Shown here: one piece after another, positions 30,739 to 43,382 of the stretch
How positions within the stretch are numbered: position 1 is the stretch's first letter
Layout: the number at the start of each line of letters is the position of its first letter
Assembly: GCF_032118995.1 (NCBI RefSeq)
Contig: NC_092666.1
Coordinates: 15,315,950 to 15,379,949 of the forward strand
Direction: 5' to 3'
Source of the DNA: Asterias amurensis
Taxonomy: Eukaryota; Echinodermata; Asteroidea; Forcipulatida; Asteriidae
DNA length: 64,000 bases
Made by a program: the position numbers and the translations under genes
The notes under the pieces: generated by a model
Seen by the model: the letters and a program-made list of their open reading frames with translations, nothing else
What the model was told of the DNA's origin: nothing
The model's database searches: none

Positions 30739-32750
30739 ATCCAAGTCCAGGGCCTTCTTTCAACGAGCTGCTTAAGAAAACAGGTTTCTGGTAATGATAA
30801 ACAGGTTTCTGCTAAGCAGAAAACATTGCTTAACAGTTTTCTGCTTAGAAGGATTTAGTTTTTGCATGGTGGGAGTATAATAAGGTGAGGTTTGTGGTAA
30901 CACCATGTGTATATCTCTCTTTTGAGTATTGTTGGTTCTGAAAAGAACTGGTGCTTGACAACTCAACTTTTTTATCAGTATGCTATGATCGTCTTCAGGA
31001 GATTTCTGATAAGCAAAATTAAAAAGGATACCAGTCAGAGGGGGTACATTTGAGATGGTATTTGAGCTTGTAACATTATTCTGGTAAGCAGAAATGTTTT
31101 GTGCTATAACAGAATGGCTAAGTTTTTAATAACATTTCTCAGTCTCTGAAGATAACTTTCAGTATGTGAATTAATGTAAGATAACTTCCTAAAGGGGATG
31201 TGTCATAATAATCAAAGCAGACCTTTGGCTGTACGTCATGGAGTTGTGAACCAACAAGTTACTGCCCACGTACAAGGGTTCTTCATAGGTATTATATGGA
31301 GAGTGCGCGGCCGTGCAGTAACTTGGTTAGAGTTCATAATCCCATGTGCAGCCACAAGCCTGCTTCAATCAGGACGACACTGCTTTAACTTTTAACTTCT
31401 ATATTTGTGTCTTACTTACAATATTTACTTGTACCTTTTAATTAGATGTCTTTGTTGTTTTTCTTTGTTTGTGTCTATTTTAGAATAGTTTTTATTATTG
31501 GCAAAAAATGTGTGTGTGCCTTACTTTGTGACAGTAGAATAATTTTGTTAATGGAATTTTAAAGCGTAATGCTTCTCAAACCATGGGGGGCCTTTGGTAC
31601 CGCTGACCACCACCCCTCCAACCGAAACCCAAAATGTAACAAAGGTGATCTTCAAAGATTCAAATTTATTTGAGATTTTGTTTATTAATTTCTAAAATAT
31701 TATTGTTTGGAATCAACTGTTGAATGTTCAACCTCCATGAGTTATTACATTGATTATGATAAATAATGTATGTGTGCATTTTATGTAAACTTTCTCAATG
31801 CATCTATGTTGTACAAAAAACATTCCAAGATCTTCTATAAAAGTGGAGAACCAATGGTGAATCACCGAATTTCAAGCTCTGGTGATTCTGTTCAACAGAG
31901 TGTGGGTTCGAATCCCGGTCATGACACTTGTGTCCCTGAGCAAGACACTTCAATATAACTGCTTCTCTCCACCCAGGGGTAAATGGGTACCTGTGAGGGC
32001 AGAGATGGTTCTTGTGATTGATTTAGCCAAGTAGCGCATTTGTTGCACAAGGCTGTATACTTCCCAGGGAGCTGAGATGGTTTAAGGAATGATTTAAGGC
32101 CAAGTGACCAGGGGTAATAACGTTGGAGCGCCATGAGCGTCACTGTGTGACGGACCTGAGCGCGACATAAGAAGCCATTCTTATTATCACAATTAAAACA
32201 AAATCATTAAGAGTTTCAACGAAGGCATAGCTCCCCTTTTCATTTAAGTATTAGTATTTTGTGTTTGACCAAAAACTAAAAGCACTCCCAGTTAACTTGT
32301 TTTTTATTTCACGAGCTCTATAAAATTTAACATGTGACTTCATGTTTTTAGATTGCATGCAATTTTTTTCACTGGCAAATGCACAAATGCAAGTTTTTTT
32401 TATATTTTCACGCATCAAACATCTTGTTTGGGCTTCTAAGGGCCATTTGTAATTGTGGATAGCCATGATTAATGTATTTAGTACTATACACTGCTGATAG
32501 TTGAAAAATTAATATCAAGAAAATCTTGCCATGGCCCTTATGTTTAATTTTACAATTTGTACAAAGTGGCATTGTGAGTACATCTCACCCAAAAACATTG
32601 TAGCACAGTAGTATAGATCATTTTTATTGTATCAATTTGTATTAATTAATGTATTTTTTGTTAGTTTTCAATAACTGTTACTATACATAAACATTGTAAT
32701 CTATTGTAAAAATGTTTTTACACTGTATTAAATTAATCACATATAAAAAC
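30739..32750 (+). other. Nephrin 3' untranslated region (presumed)
   Basis: After TAA at 30736-30738 there is no AATAAA for about 2 kb. The best signal is ATTAAA near 32730. The convergent FDXACB1 gene ends at 33193. A tRNA-derived SINE occupies 31846-32185. The rest is AT-rich without coding sequence. The 3' end could also be earlier. Confidence 0.4.
31846..32185 (+). mobile_element. tRNA-derived SINE
   Basis: GTGGGTTCGAATCCCGGTCA is a near-consensus box B, followed by TGTCCCTGAGCAAGACACTT, the phrase found after the tRNA head in many animal SINEs, then a body with GGTAAATGGGTACCTGTGAG and a 3' part containing GAGCGCGACATAAGAAGCC. Box A is degraded. It is not a functional tRNA. Confidence 0.8.
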
Positions 32751-33192
32751 TACAAAACATGTTGAAGAGTAGCAGCTTTTTTTCCCACGCTGTTTCTGTA
32801 AAGTACCAGTTGTGCAAACTCTATTTTCAGAAACTCATTAAAGGCAGTGGACACTAACTCAAAGAATATAGTGAAAAACCATACCCAAGTTTGGTTGCAA
32901 CAACCGAAATCAGCTGTTGCGTTTCAAAAGATTTTCACAGTAAAAAAGGGTTCTAGTATGTTCTTCATTATCAGTAAGCTTTCAGACTAAAAATATACAA
33001 TGTTTTTTATCCATACCAATCCTAGGCTGTTTATTCAGGTAAGTGACTAGACTTGAAGCTATGAAGTAGCTCTTGAATTGACCTTTGACCATGCTCCAGT
33101 ACATGGTTCCATATAGTCAATCTCCCTGTGCTTTAGTCTTATCGGTCTAATCACCACCTGAACTTGCTCATACCTTTAAATATAGTGTATTC

Positions 33193-36100
33193 TTATCGGG
33201 CATTGAGTCCCAACTCCAACCGAATGAGTTCTAGAACTTGTGGGTGAATAGTAGCGAGTTTCTCTTTACTCAAAGCCTGATCGCATGAGAGATACTCAAT
33301 CCGATAACACCTACTCAGATCACCTTTGACCTCATCCCGATAAACACCTCTCAATGTGACTCGATGGATTAAAAACCCACTCGCCTGACGGAGTACTGAC
33401 ATGAATTTAAGCTCATCAAACTCACCCTCTGTTGGACACCAGAAACTCACATCCCTAATGTATAATGGAGGGTGCCTACTCCTAGACTGGAATGGTACAC
33501 TATCAAACATCCCAGTAGGGTTGTCAATTTCTTTCAGGGGGTGTGTTCTTTTAAACTCCTCCCACAAGAGCATGTCCGTTGACCACAGCAACCGAATGTC
33601 ATCAATATGCAATAGATGCATAATGAGATGGTCTAAAAATAGAAGCATGATGTCATTGTTTGAAGCCCCTTTGCCGCACACACCAACAGTAGTCTGGTTT
33701 CCACAGCTGTCAGCGAGCTTTATGATACTCATATTGCTGACTCTTCCTTGCAAGCAAACAACACATTGATCAATGGGACTCGTTTCTTCAGTTACTTCAC
33801 TTGGCATCTTGCAAGAATGTTCGCTCTCACTGTGGTTTCGCTTCAGTGAGTTTCTTGAATCTGCTGATGCAATACCAACTAAAGATCCATTCTTTACATC
33901 TACTCGCGAAAAGTTCAGTTTTGATCTGTTGCCATGAAGACCCTCTAAAAGTTTAGAAACCGTCTTTTCCCAAGATGCATCATTTGCATCTTGTGGTACA
34001 GTGAGTAGCAACTCGTGCATGATGGGAAACGTTGTAGAAGATATGACACATCTATGGAATTGTTTTCCAGCAATGACACATCCCTCATTTGCATAACTGT
34101 CGATCAAGGTGTCTAAATCACAAAGGAGGTGTGGTCTCAGAATGGTAGCTTCATGAATATTCAATGATTTATGTAAACTTGTGTAGACTCCAGGACAGTT
34201 GTTCTGGTTGCCATGACAAACCTTGGCGCATTTGTCTTCTTGAAGAGTCTTTACTTGAGGGAATGTCATCTGAATGGTTGAGGTTATCCTGGTCCTCAAA
34301 AGGTTTAGAGGATGGTTCAAATCGGAGAGGAGATTTCTGAAACAGAAAAATCAAGAAACATTTAGTTCAAGTATGAATGATAAAGCATGAAACGTGCCTG
34401 CTTTAAAAGACTTATTCCAATGCTTCGCGCTGGATTAATTTAAAGAATTTCTGGAACAAATTTGTTCAAAATATACACGGAATTTCATCTACCACACATT
34501 GAAAATTCTACACCAACCTTTGGATCAACAACGTTTGTACAAATTGTGCCTGCAGGAAAGTCCTGCACCCGATTTCACAAAAGTTTATGCAACTACGTAA
34601 GTCCACTTGTGCAATAATTATTGCGTAAGTTGAGCCTTAAACAGTGCGCAAGTGGACTTACGCAGTTGCATAAAGTTTTGTGAAATCGGCTGCAGGCTCT
34701 TTGGCTATGGTTTCATGGTTTCATTGAGAGTTAAGATCAATCTTAACTGCAGTCTAAACAGCTAAGCTATAGTGTGATATCACAACACAAACCATTATAT
34801 GTTGATAACTCATCAATGGTTATATTAGTCTAGGTTACATACAAATTGTGCCTGCAAAAAATCCAGGTTCTTTGGCTATGATTTCATTGAGTAATATGTG
34901 TACCGTCAACCCTCATTATACAGCAGTTACACAGAGGTTCTTAGTTTAAAAGAGCCCTTCTGAAGTCCAAAATCTCATTTCTGCTTTGTGTTTCTTTGTT
35001 TTACTGTCCTCTTAAAACAACGTTCCTATTATAAAGAGGTAATTTTGCCAGTCCAAGAGATCTTGTTACAACGAGAGTTGACTGTTTAACACACTGTTTC
35101 ATTCCTTACCTTGTCATGAATATCTTTAAGTCTCCTGGGCACTGGAAGTCAACGGTTTGTCCATCTACGATTGTTGACAATGTCTCAGTCAAAAGGAGAT
35201 GATCTTGAAGCGATGGACTTTTCTCAAATACATGAGTGATAGCTCCTTCAGTTAGAAAGCCCTTGTCTTGACCTCTGTAAGAAAATAAGACAGGAAGTTA
35301 GATGGAGTCCACACAATAACATTTGTCATGGTTTTGTTTTAAGTTATGTTTAATTTGACGATTATTATGGGCGAGTGCTTGCAGTATACCAAGGGTGTGT
35401 TTTCCCGAACTTAACAAAAAACAGTTTCTGGAGTTAAGTCTTTTTTTTAATGGTTTAAAAACGGAACTTTTGACTTCCATTTAACTGTTACGCTATTTTA
35501 AAGGTTAGATGTCCCAACAGTATAAACTTAAATTTAATGAAGAGACAACAAACAGCTCACTTGTAGCCTGTAGAATCATACTCCTGGTACTCCCCTGCTC
35601 TGAATGGAACAGTCATGGTCAAGACGAGGTCACCATAAGTCGCCATGGCAACAATCTGCCATGAATTCTGCGGTTCTCTTTGAGGGTCGTCTGCTGGGGT
35701 GCCTCCCTGGCCGTTGCAAAGAGTCAACAGAATCTGACCAGCTGGACTCAACTTCTGTGCACCGCTAAAACATAGAAACGAGAAATGGATCACATCATTA
35801 TTGTGAAGGGGGTTCTTTTATGGTTGGGAAGAGAACAAGTTCTGTTACACAAACTTTTTAGCAGGTTATGATCTGGGTTTCAAAGAGCAGCTCAAACGTG
35901 GGTAAAATCTCTGGGCCCAATTTTATGGCTCTGCTTACCGAGGAATTTTGCGCTAACAAACTGTACTTTGTTCTTCACAATTTATTTGATTTGATTTGAT
36001 TTGATTTGATTTGATTTGATTTGATTTTATTTGATTTGATTTTATTACCTTTAATCCACAAATACATAAGAAATGACATCGGTGCAAAAGGGAAACCCCG

Positions 36101-37158
36101 AACAGGCACGGGCCAACTTAATGGGGACCCTTGTCCACACATCAAAAACCGAAAGACAAGGGACAAGCACAACTACTGGCAAACAAGCAAAGAAAACAAA
36201 GAAATTCACATTCCTGGAAATTGCGGAAAGCAAAGCCATAAAATTGGACCCTTACAGTTACACTTAAGTACAGCTGTATATCTCAATTGCCCCAGCATCT
36301 AGCTTGATTGAAACATTAAACTCTCACATAATGATCAGGTGCACTTGAATTTACCTTTTGAAGAAACTTCTGAGTAGATCCCTGTTCTTAGCAATGTTTG
36401 CCTTTCCAGGAATGTGAGGAAAGTTGAAGATGATCCCTTGAAACTCTTTTCCCTCCAATAATGGATTGTTGTGAAGTTTTGTTGCATCGACACCAAACAA
36501 ACAAGTCACACCTACAGGGAAAACGTGCAAAGTAAAAACTCACATAAATTAAGTCGCAAGGTTTATTGCAATTACCGCCTGACTGATTTTTCTGAATTGC
36601 CGAAAGGCACTTTGGGATGGGAAAAAAGGGGCTTACGAAGCCCCTTTGCCCATCCCACAGTGCATTTAGGCCATTCAGCAAAATCAGTCAGGATATGGAG
36701 GTAATTGCAATTTAAAACCTTTATGGCCCCGCAAAAAAAAAAAAAGAGCGGATTCATGAACAAATGTTATTAAGTTTACACTTTGAACTTCAGTCCCATT
36801 ATGATTTAGAGTAGACCGCGCCCTACTGTCTGACCATTCACTATCAATCATCTAAAAAAAAAACTTAAAAAAAACCCCAGAAACTCATTGAAGACACTCA
36901 TCACTCATGACATTTGCATTTGAATATTCTTGCATTTGACGCAATAAATGACAATCATTTACCATTTTGTTTCAGAGCATCTATGTTCTGCCTGCCATTA
37001 TTCCTCTTTACAACAGCTTCCTCGATCTCAAACGATGTTGCAGTGATGCTGACATTCCGACTTTCATCTGAGAGTTTCTGACTCAAAGATCTTGCAAAGG
37101 AGAAATTTCCCTCACCAAGAAGAAGAAGCGAAGAACAGGAGGCGTACAATCCTTCCAT
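33193..37158 (-). CDS. FDXACB1: FDXACB1-like protein: BMT5-type Rossmann domain plus FDX-ACB domain
   Basis: Five exons on the minus strand: 37158-36963, 36511-36355, 35764-35561, 35274-35110, 34336-33193. All have GT-AG borders, and the lengths sum to 1866 bases (621 residues; human about 624). The N-terminal half is a DUF2431/BMT5-like domain: LLLLGEGNFSFA at residues 11-22, FGVDATKLH, FNFPHIPGK, AKNRDLL, and GQGGTPADDPQR before NSWQIVAMA. Fungal relatives of that domain methylate 25S rRNA uridines. The C-terminus (about 529-621) is a ferredoxin-fold anticodon-binding domain as in mitochondrial PheRS: HPPLYIRDVSFW, FDELKF, YRIEYLS and a final helix. The exact biochemical role in animals is not established. 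An in-frame AUG 16 codons upstream (37206) is possible, but I chose the one nearer the GEGNFSFA motif. Divergent from RPS19 and tail to tail with nephrin. Confidence 0.93.
34559..34692. mobile_element. Palindromic element in FDXACB1 intron 4
   Basis: ACCCGATTTCACAAAAGTTT at the left pairs with AAAGTTTTGTGAAATCGGCT at the right, and GTCCACTTGTGCAATAA with the inverse around GCGCAAGTGGAC. It has the same general plan as family D but different inner sequence. Confidence 0.65.
35979..36046. repeat. (TTTGA)n microsatellite
   Basis: About thirteen copies of TTTGA with two TTTTA interruptions, in FDXACB1 intron 2. The minus-strand reading gives only a low-complexity peptide. Confidence 0.9.
36555..36722. 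mobile_element. Foldback element in FDXACB1 intron 1
   Basis: GGTTTATTGCAATTACCGCC at the left and GAGGTAATTGCAATTTAAAAC at the right are inverted; CTGACTGATTTTTCTGAATTG pairs with CATTCAGCAAAATCAGTCAG; the hairpin centre is AAGGGGCTTACGAAGCCCCTT. A nearly complete hairpin of about 165 bases. Confidence 0.8.
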
Positions 37159-37206
37159 CTTTACTTTATCAAATCTATACTTATGACCACACACGTGAAA
37201 AATCAT

Positions 37207-37303
37207 ATTATTGTAACAGCGCCCTCTGCTGCTGACAAGACACGGCTAAAACTCGCGAGATTTACACCGAGGTGACGCGAGAACTCGAAACACGGCCATG
37301 CGC
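37207..37303. promoter_or_regulatory. Bidirectional promoter, FDXACB1 / RPS19
   Basis: The start codon region of FDXACB1 and the TOP start of RPS19 are about 150 bases apart in opposite directions. ACTCGCGAGA at 37251-37260 is one base from TCTCGCGAGA, an element known from animal ribosomal and bidirectional promoters, and ACGCGAGAAC follows at about 37275. No TATA box is seen. Confidence 0.65.
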
Positions 37304-37329
37304 CCTCTTTCCCTCAAAAAGCATTCAAG
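37304..37329 (+). other. RPS19 non-coding exon 1 with 5' TOP tract
   Basis: CCTCTTTCCCTC is a terminal oligopyrimidine tract, followed by AAAAAGCATTCAAG and a GTAAAA donor at 37330. Ribosomal-protein mRNAs start at such a C and are translationally controlled through mTOR/LARP1. In vertebrate RPS19 the first exon is likewise non-coding. The exact start base is inferred. Confidence 0.65.
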
Positions 37330-38059
37330 GTAAAAACTTCGTAAAATGTCTCTCATAAAATCCTTAAAATACGATGTTTAGATTCGTTTTGAAGTGTTTT
37401 TATTAATTTATTTAAAGTGTATGTATACTCAGGGTCATTATGAAGTTAATATTTTGTGTAAATAAAGATCTGAAATGGGAATATTTTGGGGGTAAAAAAA
37501 TGAAGTGAGGATTGCAAATTGAGAAAATGTGGACAACGTGTTGTATGTAAATTGTACCGCATGCTAAACCATGTCAGATGTGTGCAGATTGGGAGCCAGT
37601 TAAAAATGAACCCTCGTTTTTCTCTGGGCGTAAACATAATTTTAAGACAATATTTAGTATTTTCTAACACTAACTTCTTATTTGCAGCTTATTTTGTAAT
37701 CTCATCAGTGTAACCAAACATTTGTTTTTGAGGATTCAAATGAAAAAAACGACCCCCCCCAAAAAAAAAAAAAATAAATAAATTTATTTAAAATTCAACT
37801 GTAATTTTTTTGTATCCAGGCAGTGCCAGTGCCACCTCTTTTGCATTCGATAATATTATCTAACCTTAATGAGATATTCCTTTATATTTTGGTTTAAAAA
37901 GAGTGAACAAGTGGTGGTAGGATACAGAAATCTTTCTGCTCAAGTTCAGTGTCCGATTGATGCACTTTTCTGCTTCTGTGTACGGCGTACGTACGTATGA
38001 CGGGATAAAAGTCAAGCTTCATTACCAGTCAGACCATGCAAAGAAAAAACATAACTTTC

Positions 38060-38235
38060 CAGCCGTCGAGTTCACCAAACTCTTCCTAACTTAGGATATA
38101 TCTTGGGACTTAGGACGAGTTGAGTTCTGTATCCAAATAGGTAGGAAGCATTGAACCTATCCTAAAGTTAGGACGGGTTACTCGTCCTAACTCGAGTTAG
38201 GATTAATCCTAGAGTTTGGTGAAATCGGCAGCAGA
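38060..38235. mobile_element. Family D palindromic element
   Basis: AGCCGTCGAGTTCACCAAAC to AGAGTTTGGTGAAATCGGCA, inverted, with AACTTAGGATATATC and GAGTTAGGATTAATCC arms, in RPS19 intron 1. Confidence 0.7.
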
Positions 38236-38689
38236 TCCTGCCACCACCACTTTTTCACTCATTTTAACAAAAAGGGATATCTCATTGAGATAGTATATTA
38301 TTTCATATCAATCACATGAAAAAGTGATGGCATGATACAGAAACTTTCCGGAAAAAAACAATACATTATATTTGCTTCATATTTGTACAGGCCCTGAAGC
38401 TGATACTTTGTCCATCGGGTAAAATTAAAATATTATATAATTTTGTTTTGTTTTATTTTAACGAAAGGGCAATTTGTAGTGTGATGATCTTCTGGTGTTG
38501 GCCTTGTTGTGTTTTCTGATCACCTGATCATGAGATGTGCTTGGGTACAAATTAAATGCTCTTGGTTTTCTGCAAAATATATTTTATTTTTTGAGATTTC
38601 CTTTTCGATTGCCTTCCACTCCAGCTCAAAAGTTCAAAAAAGCGCAAACAATTAATGTAAAATTCATGCAATGGTATTTATTTATGTAG

Positions 38690-41600
38690 ATGCCTGGTGG
38701 TTGCACAGTAAAAGACGTCGATCAAGGCGATTTCGTGAAGGCCCTCGCGGTCTTCTTCAAGTCAGGTGGCAAGATGAAGATCCCTGATTGGGTAGATCTC
38801 GTCAAGTTGGGCATCCACAAGGAATTGGCACCCTACGACCAAGACTGGTTCTACACACGGGCTGGTAAGTGTAGTCTGACACTGAAGAATTCACATTTGA
38901 CGTATGTTATTCAGTTTGTTTGTTTTATTTGTTTATATTATCATCAAGTGAACTCGGCAAATTCACACAAGGTGATAAAAACACAAGCTGGCAACAGCTA
39001 ATATCTCTCATACAAACGTTTGTTAACGTCTATGATTAAAAATTGCCCAAATCAAGGAATTGTGATTCATTAACTAGATGAAAATACTTTTTTTAGTCAT
39101 TGTAAGGTCAACGATTAGCTTAGTAAGATTGGAACCCACAACATTGTGATTGCAAGTCCTGGATTAGACCTAACTTAGGAACAGTCCTAGGAGATAATAA
39201 AACTTCAGGCTGGTCCTAACTTAGGACGAGTAACTCGACGAGTAACTCGTTCTAACTCAAGATTAGACTAGTCTTAACTCTGTGAAATCCACCCCTGCAA
39301 TCTTACCACTAGACCATGATGTTTGATGTTGGAATATTTAACAGGAAATTAGATTAATTTTTACATGTAAATAAAATATGTGAATGAATAATGGTTGAAT
39401 TTCTTGATTCTTGTAGCATCAACTGCCAGACATCTTTACTTCAGAGGCGGTGTGGGCGTAAACGCCATGAGGAAAATCTACGGAGGTGAGAATAATTTGT
39501 CAATTTTTCTAAATCAAAAGGATGAGAAAAGCTTCAATACTCAGTTGTTTAATTCCTTCTGTTAAATCTTCTGGGCTACGGCTTAGTTCCTTTTACAAAT
39601 TTTGCTGTCGATAATTCTGTTTGTGATTTTTTGTGTATATACACATGTACTGTTATCCAATACTTGTGTTATAAGGTGCTTGTTGTTGTCTAATGCTTGT
39701 GCATTTAGTTCTTTATATTTTGTTTACAACTCATCAGTTTTTCCTTCGTTGTTAAGTACTTTGCGTTAAGGCTTTTTAATTTTTGTAATTCACTGTATAA
39801 GCTCTATTAGTTACTTTTTTATTATTATTTTATATTTTAATTAAACATTCATAAATACCCTGGACAGTTTCTCTACTCCTATTGGTGGAGAGCGCGTCAT
39901 GTGTGGGTGTTTAAACCTTTTATGATGACCAGCTGGAGCTGTTTATAACAAGCTGGCTTCCGCATGTCGGGCGCGCGAGATTAACATGCGGAACGCAATT
40001 CATAGCTATAGTAACAGCGCGTAATCTAATCTAAGTGCGAGCGCGCATCGACAGATTCTAAAAATCAAAACCTCAATTTTCAATTGTTAAAGTGTACAGC
40101 CCTGATACTTCGGCTTTTAAGGGGCACGGCAGTTTTGCCTTGACTTTTTGTAAAAATTTGGGGCACCAAGGCAATTTTCAAAAATTTGGAAGGGCATCAC
40201 GGCAATCATAAAAAGTTGCGATGGGCACGACGGCAGTTTGAAAAAAAAACTCTGAGTTGCCTGTAAAAAATAGTTCTTCAAATTTTTCCATTTTCTAACT
40301 GTTACCCAATGAAAAAAGAAAGCGTTCATCTAACTCAACCAAATAAAGAACAACTACTTACAATACACAATAAATAATTTTTATTCATACGTAATCCTAC
40401 TACTGGTCATGCACGTTGTGTAGTTTTTCGTAGAGACTCTAAAATTCCCACGTAACTGCTCCATTTTGACACGATGTTGACAGAATAAATGCATGCGGTG
40501 CGCTACGACTATGCTGTCACATGTACCAAGCATGGGGGAAACCACTATCCCAGCATGCACAGCACGTCGAGTCTTTGTCTCAAGGCGCTTAGCGTTGGTT
40601 TGCGTAATTTTACCACTAGAGGGCGTTTAATCTCACGCTATCTCTTTGTTCGGAAACGCCCTCTAGCGTTCGATGTTGCGAGTATTTTTTTGTCGCACGC
40701 AAAGAACAACAACTAACCGGCCTGAAATCTGCTGCTGTGCCTTACGTGCGTGAAATTGGGGCCTATTTCGCTGCGTGAAATTTACACAGACATCGGGACT
40801 TTTTAGCTTATTTTCGAACTTTGACAACGTTGAATATAATTTGTTTTTGGGAGGAAGGGCACGGCGGCAATGATGAGAAAAGGGCACGGCAATCATTGCC
40901 GTGAAAAATTGGGTTTTTGAAGGGCATTGCGGCAATCGGTAGGGGCAACGACGGCAATTGCCGTCGTTGCCGTCGTGAAGTATCAGGGCTGAGTGTATAT
41001 AATTGTATTTTTTATGTTTTTTACCAAAGGGCATTTATAGAGTAGTATCGTTCTTAAACATTCGTTTAAAACCTTGCAGGGTCGTTGCCGTGCGATGCGG
41101 CCGCCAACCCTGCCGGCTTTAAACGGCCATTGAAGAACTCGTCGCTACCCTTTTATTCCCTTATTTGAAATCGTTTCTTTTTTCCTAAAATTTTCTTCTT
41201 ATGTATCAATCGAGTCTTGGTGCCAGATATGTTCCTTATTACTGGACTATCCTGATTCCTCCTAAAACGAGAGGGATGTATCATTAAATATTTAGTTGAA
41301 AAATCCATTTTGATAACTTTAAGGTCAGGCATGATAATCTTCCTACTTAAGTCTGTTTTCCGATTTGTTTGCCCTAAGGCCTGAAAAGTCAATTAAAACC
41401 ATGTGTACATGTATGTAAGCCCTTGTACTGAATCAAATGTTTCATGGACCAAACATGCCTGTTATCTATTTGTTGTTTCAGGTCGCAAGCGTCGAGGTAC
41501 CAGACCTAGTCATTTCTGCCCAGGGTCAGGTTCAGTTGCACGCAAGGTCCTGCAAGCTCTAGAAGGAGTTAACATTGTCAAGCGTGAAGGAAACGGGTAA

Positions 41601-42155
41601 GGAAACACAACTGTCTGGTATTGATCAGTTTCAAGTTTTTGCTTGATACTTGGTACTTGTTTTTGCCATTGCGCCAACATTTGTTTATGGCTGTGGTCTT
41701 TTGTCAACTTCTCCTGCCCCAAAGACCCTACTCCTAGTCACTTGTGAATAGGTTTGAGTTTTGTTATCAGTTAAGAATTGTCCCATAGGTCTATGGTGTT
41801 GTGTCACGAACGACATACATAAATGTATATTGTGTTCAATAAACAACTTGAGCGTACCCCTGTCCGCCTGACCTCTCTTCGCTGCTGGTCGTGGGGCAGT
41901 CTTGCTCCAGCATCCTGTACACCAGTGTCTCTTGACCCCGCTGCCTGTCCAGGTTGCAAGCGGTGTGAGGCTCACACCACACTTCAGTGTTATTCCACTA
42001 GAAGCTTTTGATATTGTCAAATGATTATGATTACTGTGACATTGTTATTTGTTGTTTTCTTCCGCAGAGGACGTCGTCTAACCAGCCAAGGAATCCGGGA
42101 TATGGACAGAATCGCTGCTCAAGTTCAAACCAAAGCCAAGGCTGTCCAGGAATAA
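38690..42155 (+). CDS. RPS19: 40S ribosomal protein S19 (eS19)
   Basis: Four coding exons: 38690-38864, 39417-39485, 41482-41596, 42068-42155, all with AG/GT borders and matching phases; 447 bases, 148 residues (human 145). The start codon is the first base triplet after the acceptor, as in vertebrates. Recognisable segments: [78 protein letters not shown] and [16 protein letters not shown]. eS19 binds the 40S head and is needed for 18S rRNA 3' maturation. Compared with the family, one residue is inserted near the N-terminus (GGC). The gene is driven from the shared promoter at 37207-37303, and AATAAA near 42512 is the likely poly(A) signal. Confidence 0.97.
39158..39297. mobile_element. Family D palindromic element
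   Basis: TTAGACCTAACTTAGGAACAGTCC at the left (first 20 bases shown elsewhere in family D) and ACTCTGTGAAATCCACCCCT at the right, with ACGAGTAACTCG between. Confidence 0.65.
40097..40991. mobile_element. Inverted-repeat element in RPS19 intron 3
   Basis: Ends CAGCCCTGATACTTCGGC and CGTGAAGTATCAGGGCTG are inverted. Inner phrases such as GGGCACGGCAGTTTTGCC and GGCACGGCAATCATTGCC also pair. The length is about 895 bases with no transposase frame. It belongs to, or is close to, family F (which shares 'cctgatact' ends and 'ggcaattgcc'). Confidence 0.65.
41045..41155. mobile_element. Palindromic element
   Basis: AGTAGTATCGTTCTTAAA, CGTTTAAAACCTTGCAGGGT and the inverse ACCCTGCCGGCTTTAAACGG. A related copy with the same TTTAAAACCGGCAGGGTCG core is at 25565-25690. 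Confidence 0.6.
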
Positions 42156-43382
42156 GCTGTATCAATGCTTATAACACCTGTTACTGCACCATCAATTCAA
42201 TTGAACAACATAACTTCTTATCACAGACACTGGTACAAAGTTTGTCTTAAAATCCAGCCTTTTGTGACCATGTATTGCAGCTTTCTAGTATTGCTTTTTA
42301 TATCAACCAGAAACACTGGCTAGGTTACACTGGTTCACACTAGGTCATGGACAATTTTACCAAGATGTATTTAACTCTGTACAGCAATTATTTTAAGACT
42401 GCGGGTTACCAGTGTCCTCATCAAACCATAATTAATAGCGCCCTCTACTGGTCACTATTATGACATAATCCAACTGAACTTGAAGATTTCTGGAGAGGTT
42501 TACATGTAATTAATAAAATACTACAGACGTGATCTCAAATGCAGTGTGTACTTTGGTCTTTATTTTCTGTCATTTAAATGACTTAATGTGTCAGTTTCTC
42601 AGAACACTTAAGTTTTTACTGTTCACAATACAGTTGCACATGAAACTTTTATTTCCATATTCAGGGGTGAGAAATTATAGACTTTTATCTGAATATAAAA
42701 ATGTTTACTGTTAAAGTCCACCTGGTGAATATGGAAGAACAATCTATTTATTTCTCCAGATAGGAAGAAATTTGTGTTCTTTGTTCTATTTCTCAATCAC
42801 TCGGATTGGAATACCGATCCCAGATGCTCCTTGAAATATATGTCTTGTTGGGTTACGTAAAGATTGAAATGCTATCATTTCAACATGCTCCCCTCCCCCA
42901 ATATTTGGAGCTTATTAAAGCCACCCTCAAGTTGACCTGTACTTTGCTGGACAAAATTAATGCTTGGGTCACTATAATTAAAAAATTGTGTGAAAATCAT
43001 GGAACAAGCGACGCCCTGACAAAACCATGCTCCTGTCCCCCATGATCAAAGACTGATGTTGATAAAGAACCTTACGCATTAAACTAAGTGCAAAGTCTTG
43101 CGGAAGAAGAGTCAAGTGTCAGGCAGTGCTATTGCCATCCTGAGCACCCATTCAACGTTGGGAGCCCATGAAAGGTTCAATCTAGAGAGGTTGAGGTCAT
43201 ACCTCAAAGAAATCTCCCATGCAGGGATAAGAAAGTTTGATTGTATTGTTTGTATGTGGGCATGCCTCCCAGGGACATGAACTTTGTGACACTAGATGAA
43301 ATATCTACATGTACATGAAGGACAGAGGTCTGTGGACACTTTCTTGTGACATTAGCGAAGGACACCACTTACATACAAGCAT
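42156..43382. other. RPS19 3' UTR and spacer
   Basis: The RPS19 3' UTR runs to about 42535. Beyond it the sequence has scattered open frames but no splice-bounded or family-recognisable coding sequence. Confidence 0.5.

Noticed and set aside
31880..31960. tRNA gene at the GGTTCGAATCCC box B
   Set aside because: No cloverleaf can be closed, box A is degraded, and the sequence continues into a SINE body.
33401..33769. 122-residue plus-strand frame
   Set aside because: Antisense shadow of the FDXACB1 last exon.
41597..42067. Possible intronic C/D snoRNA in an RPS19 intron
   Set aside because: Ribosomal-protein introns often host snoRNAs, but I found no pair of proper C (RTGATGA) and D (CTGA) boxes with closing stems.
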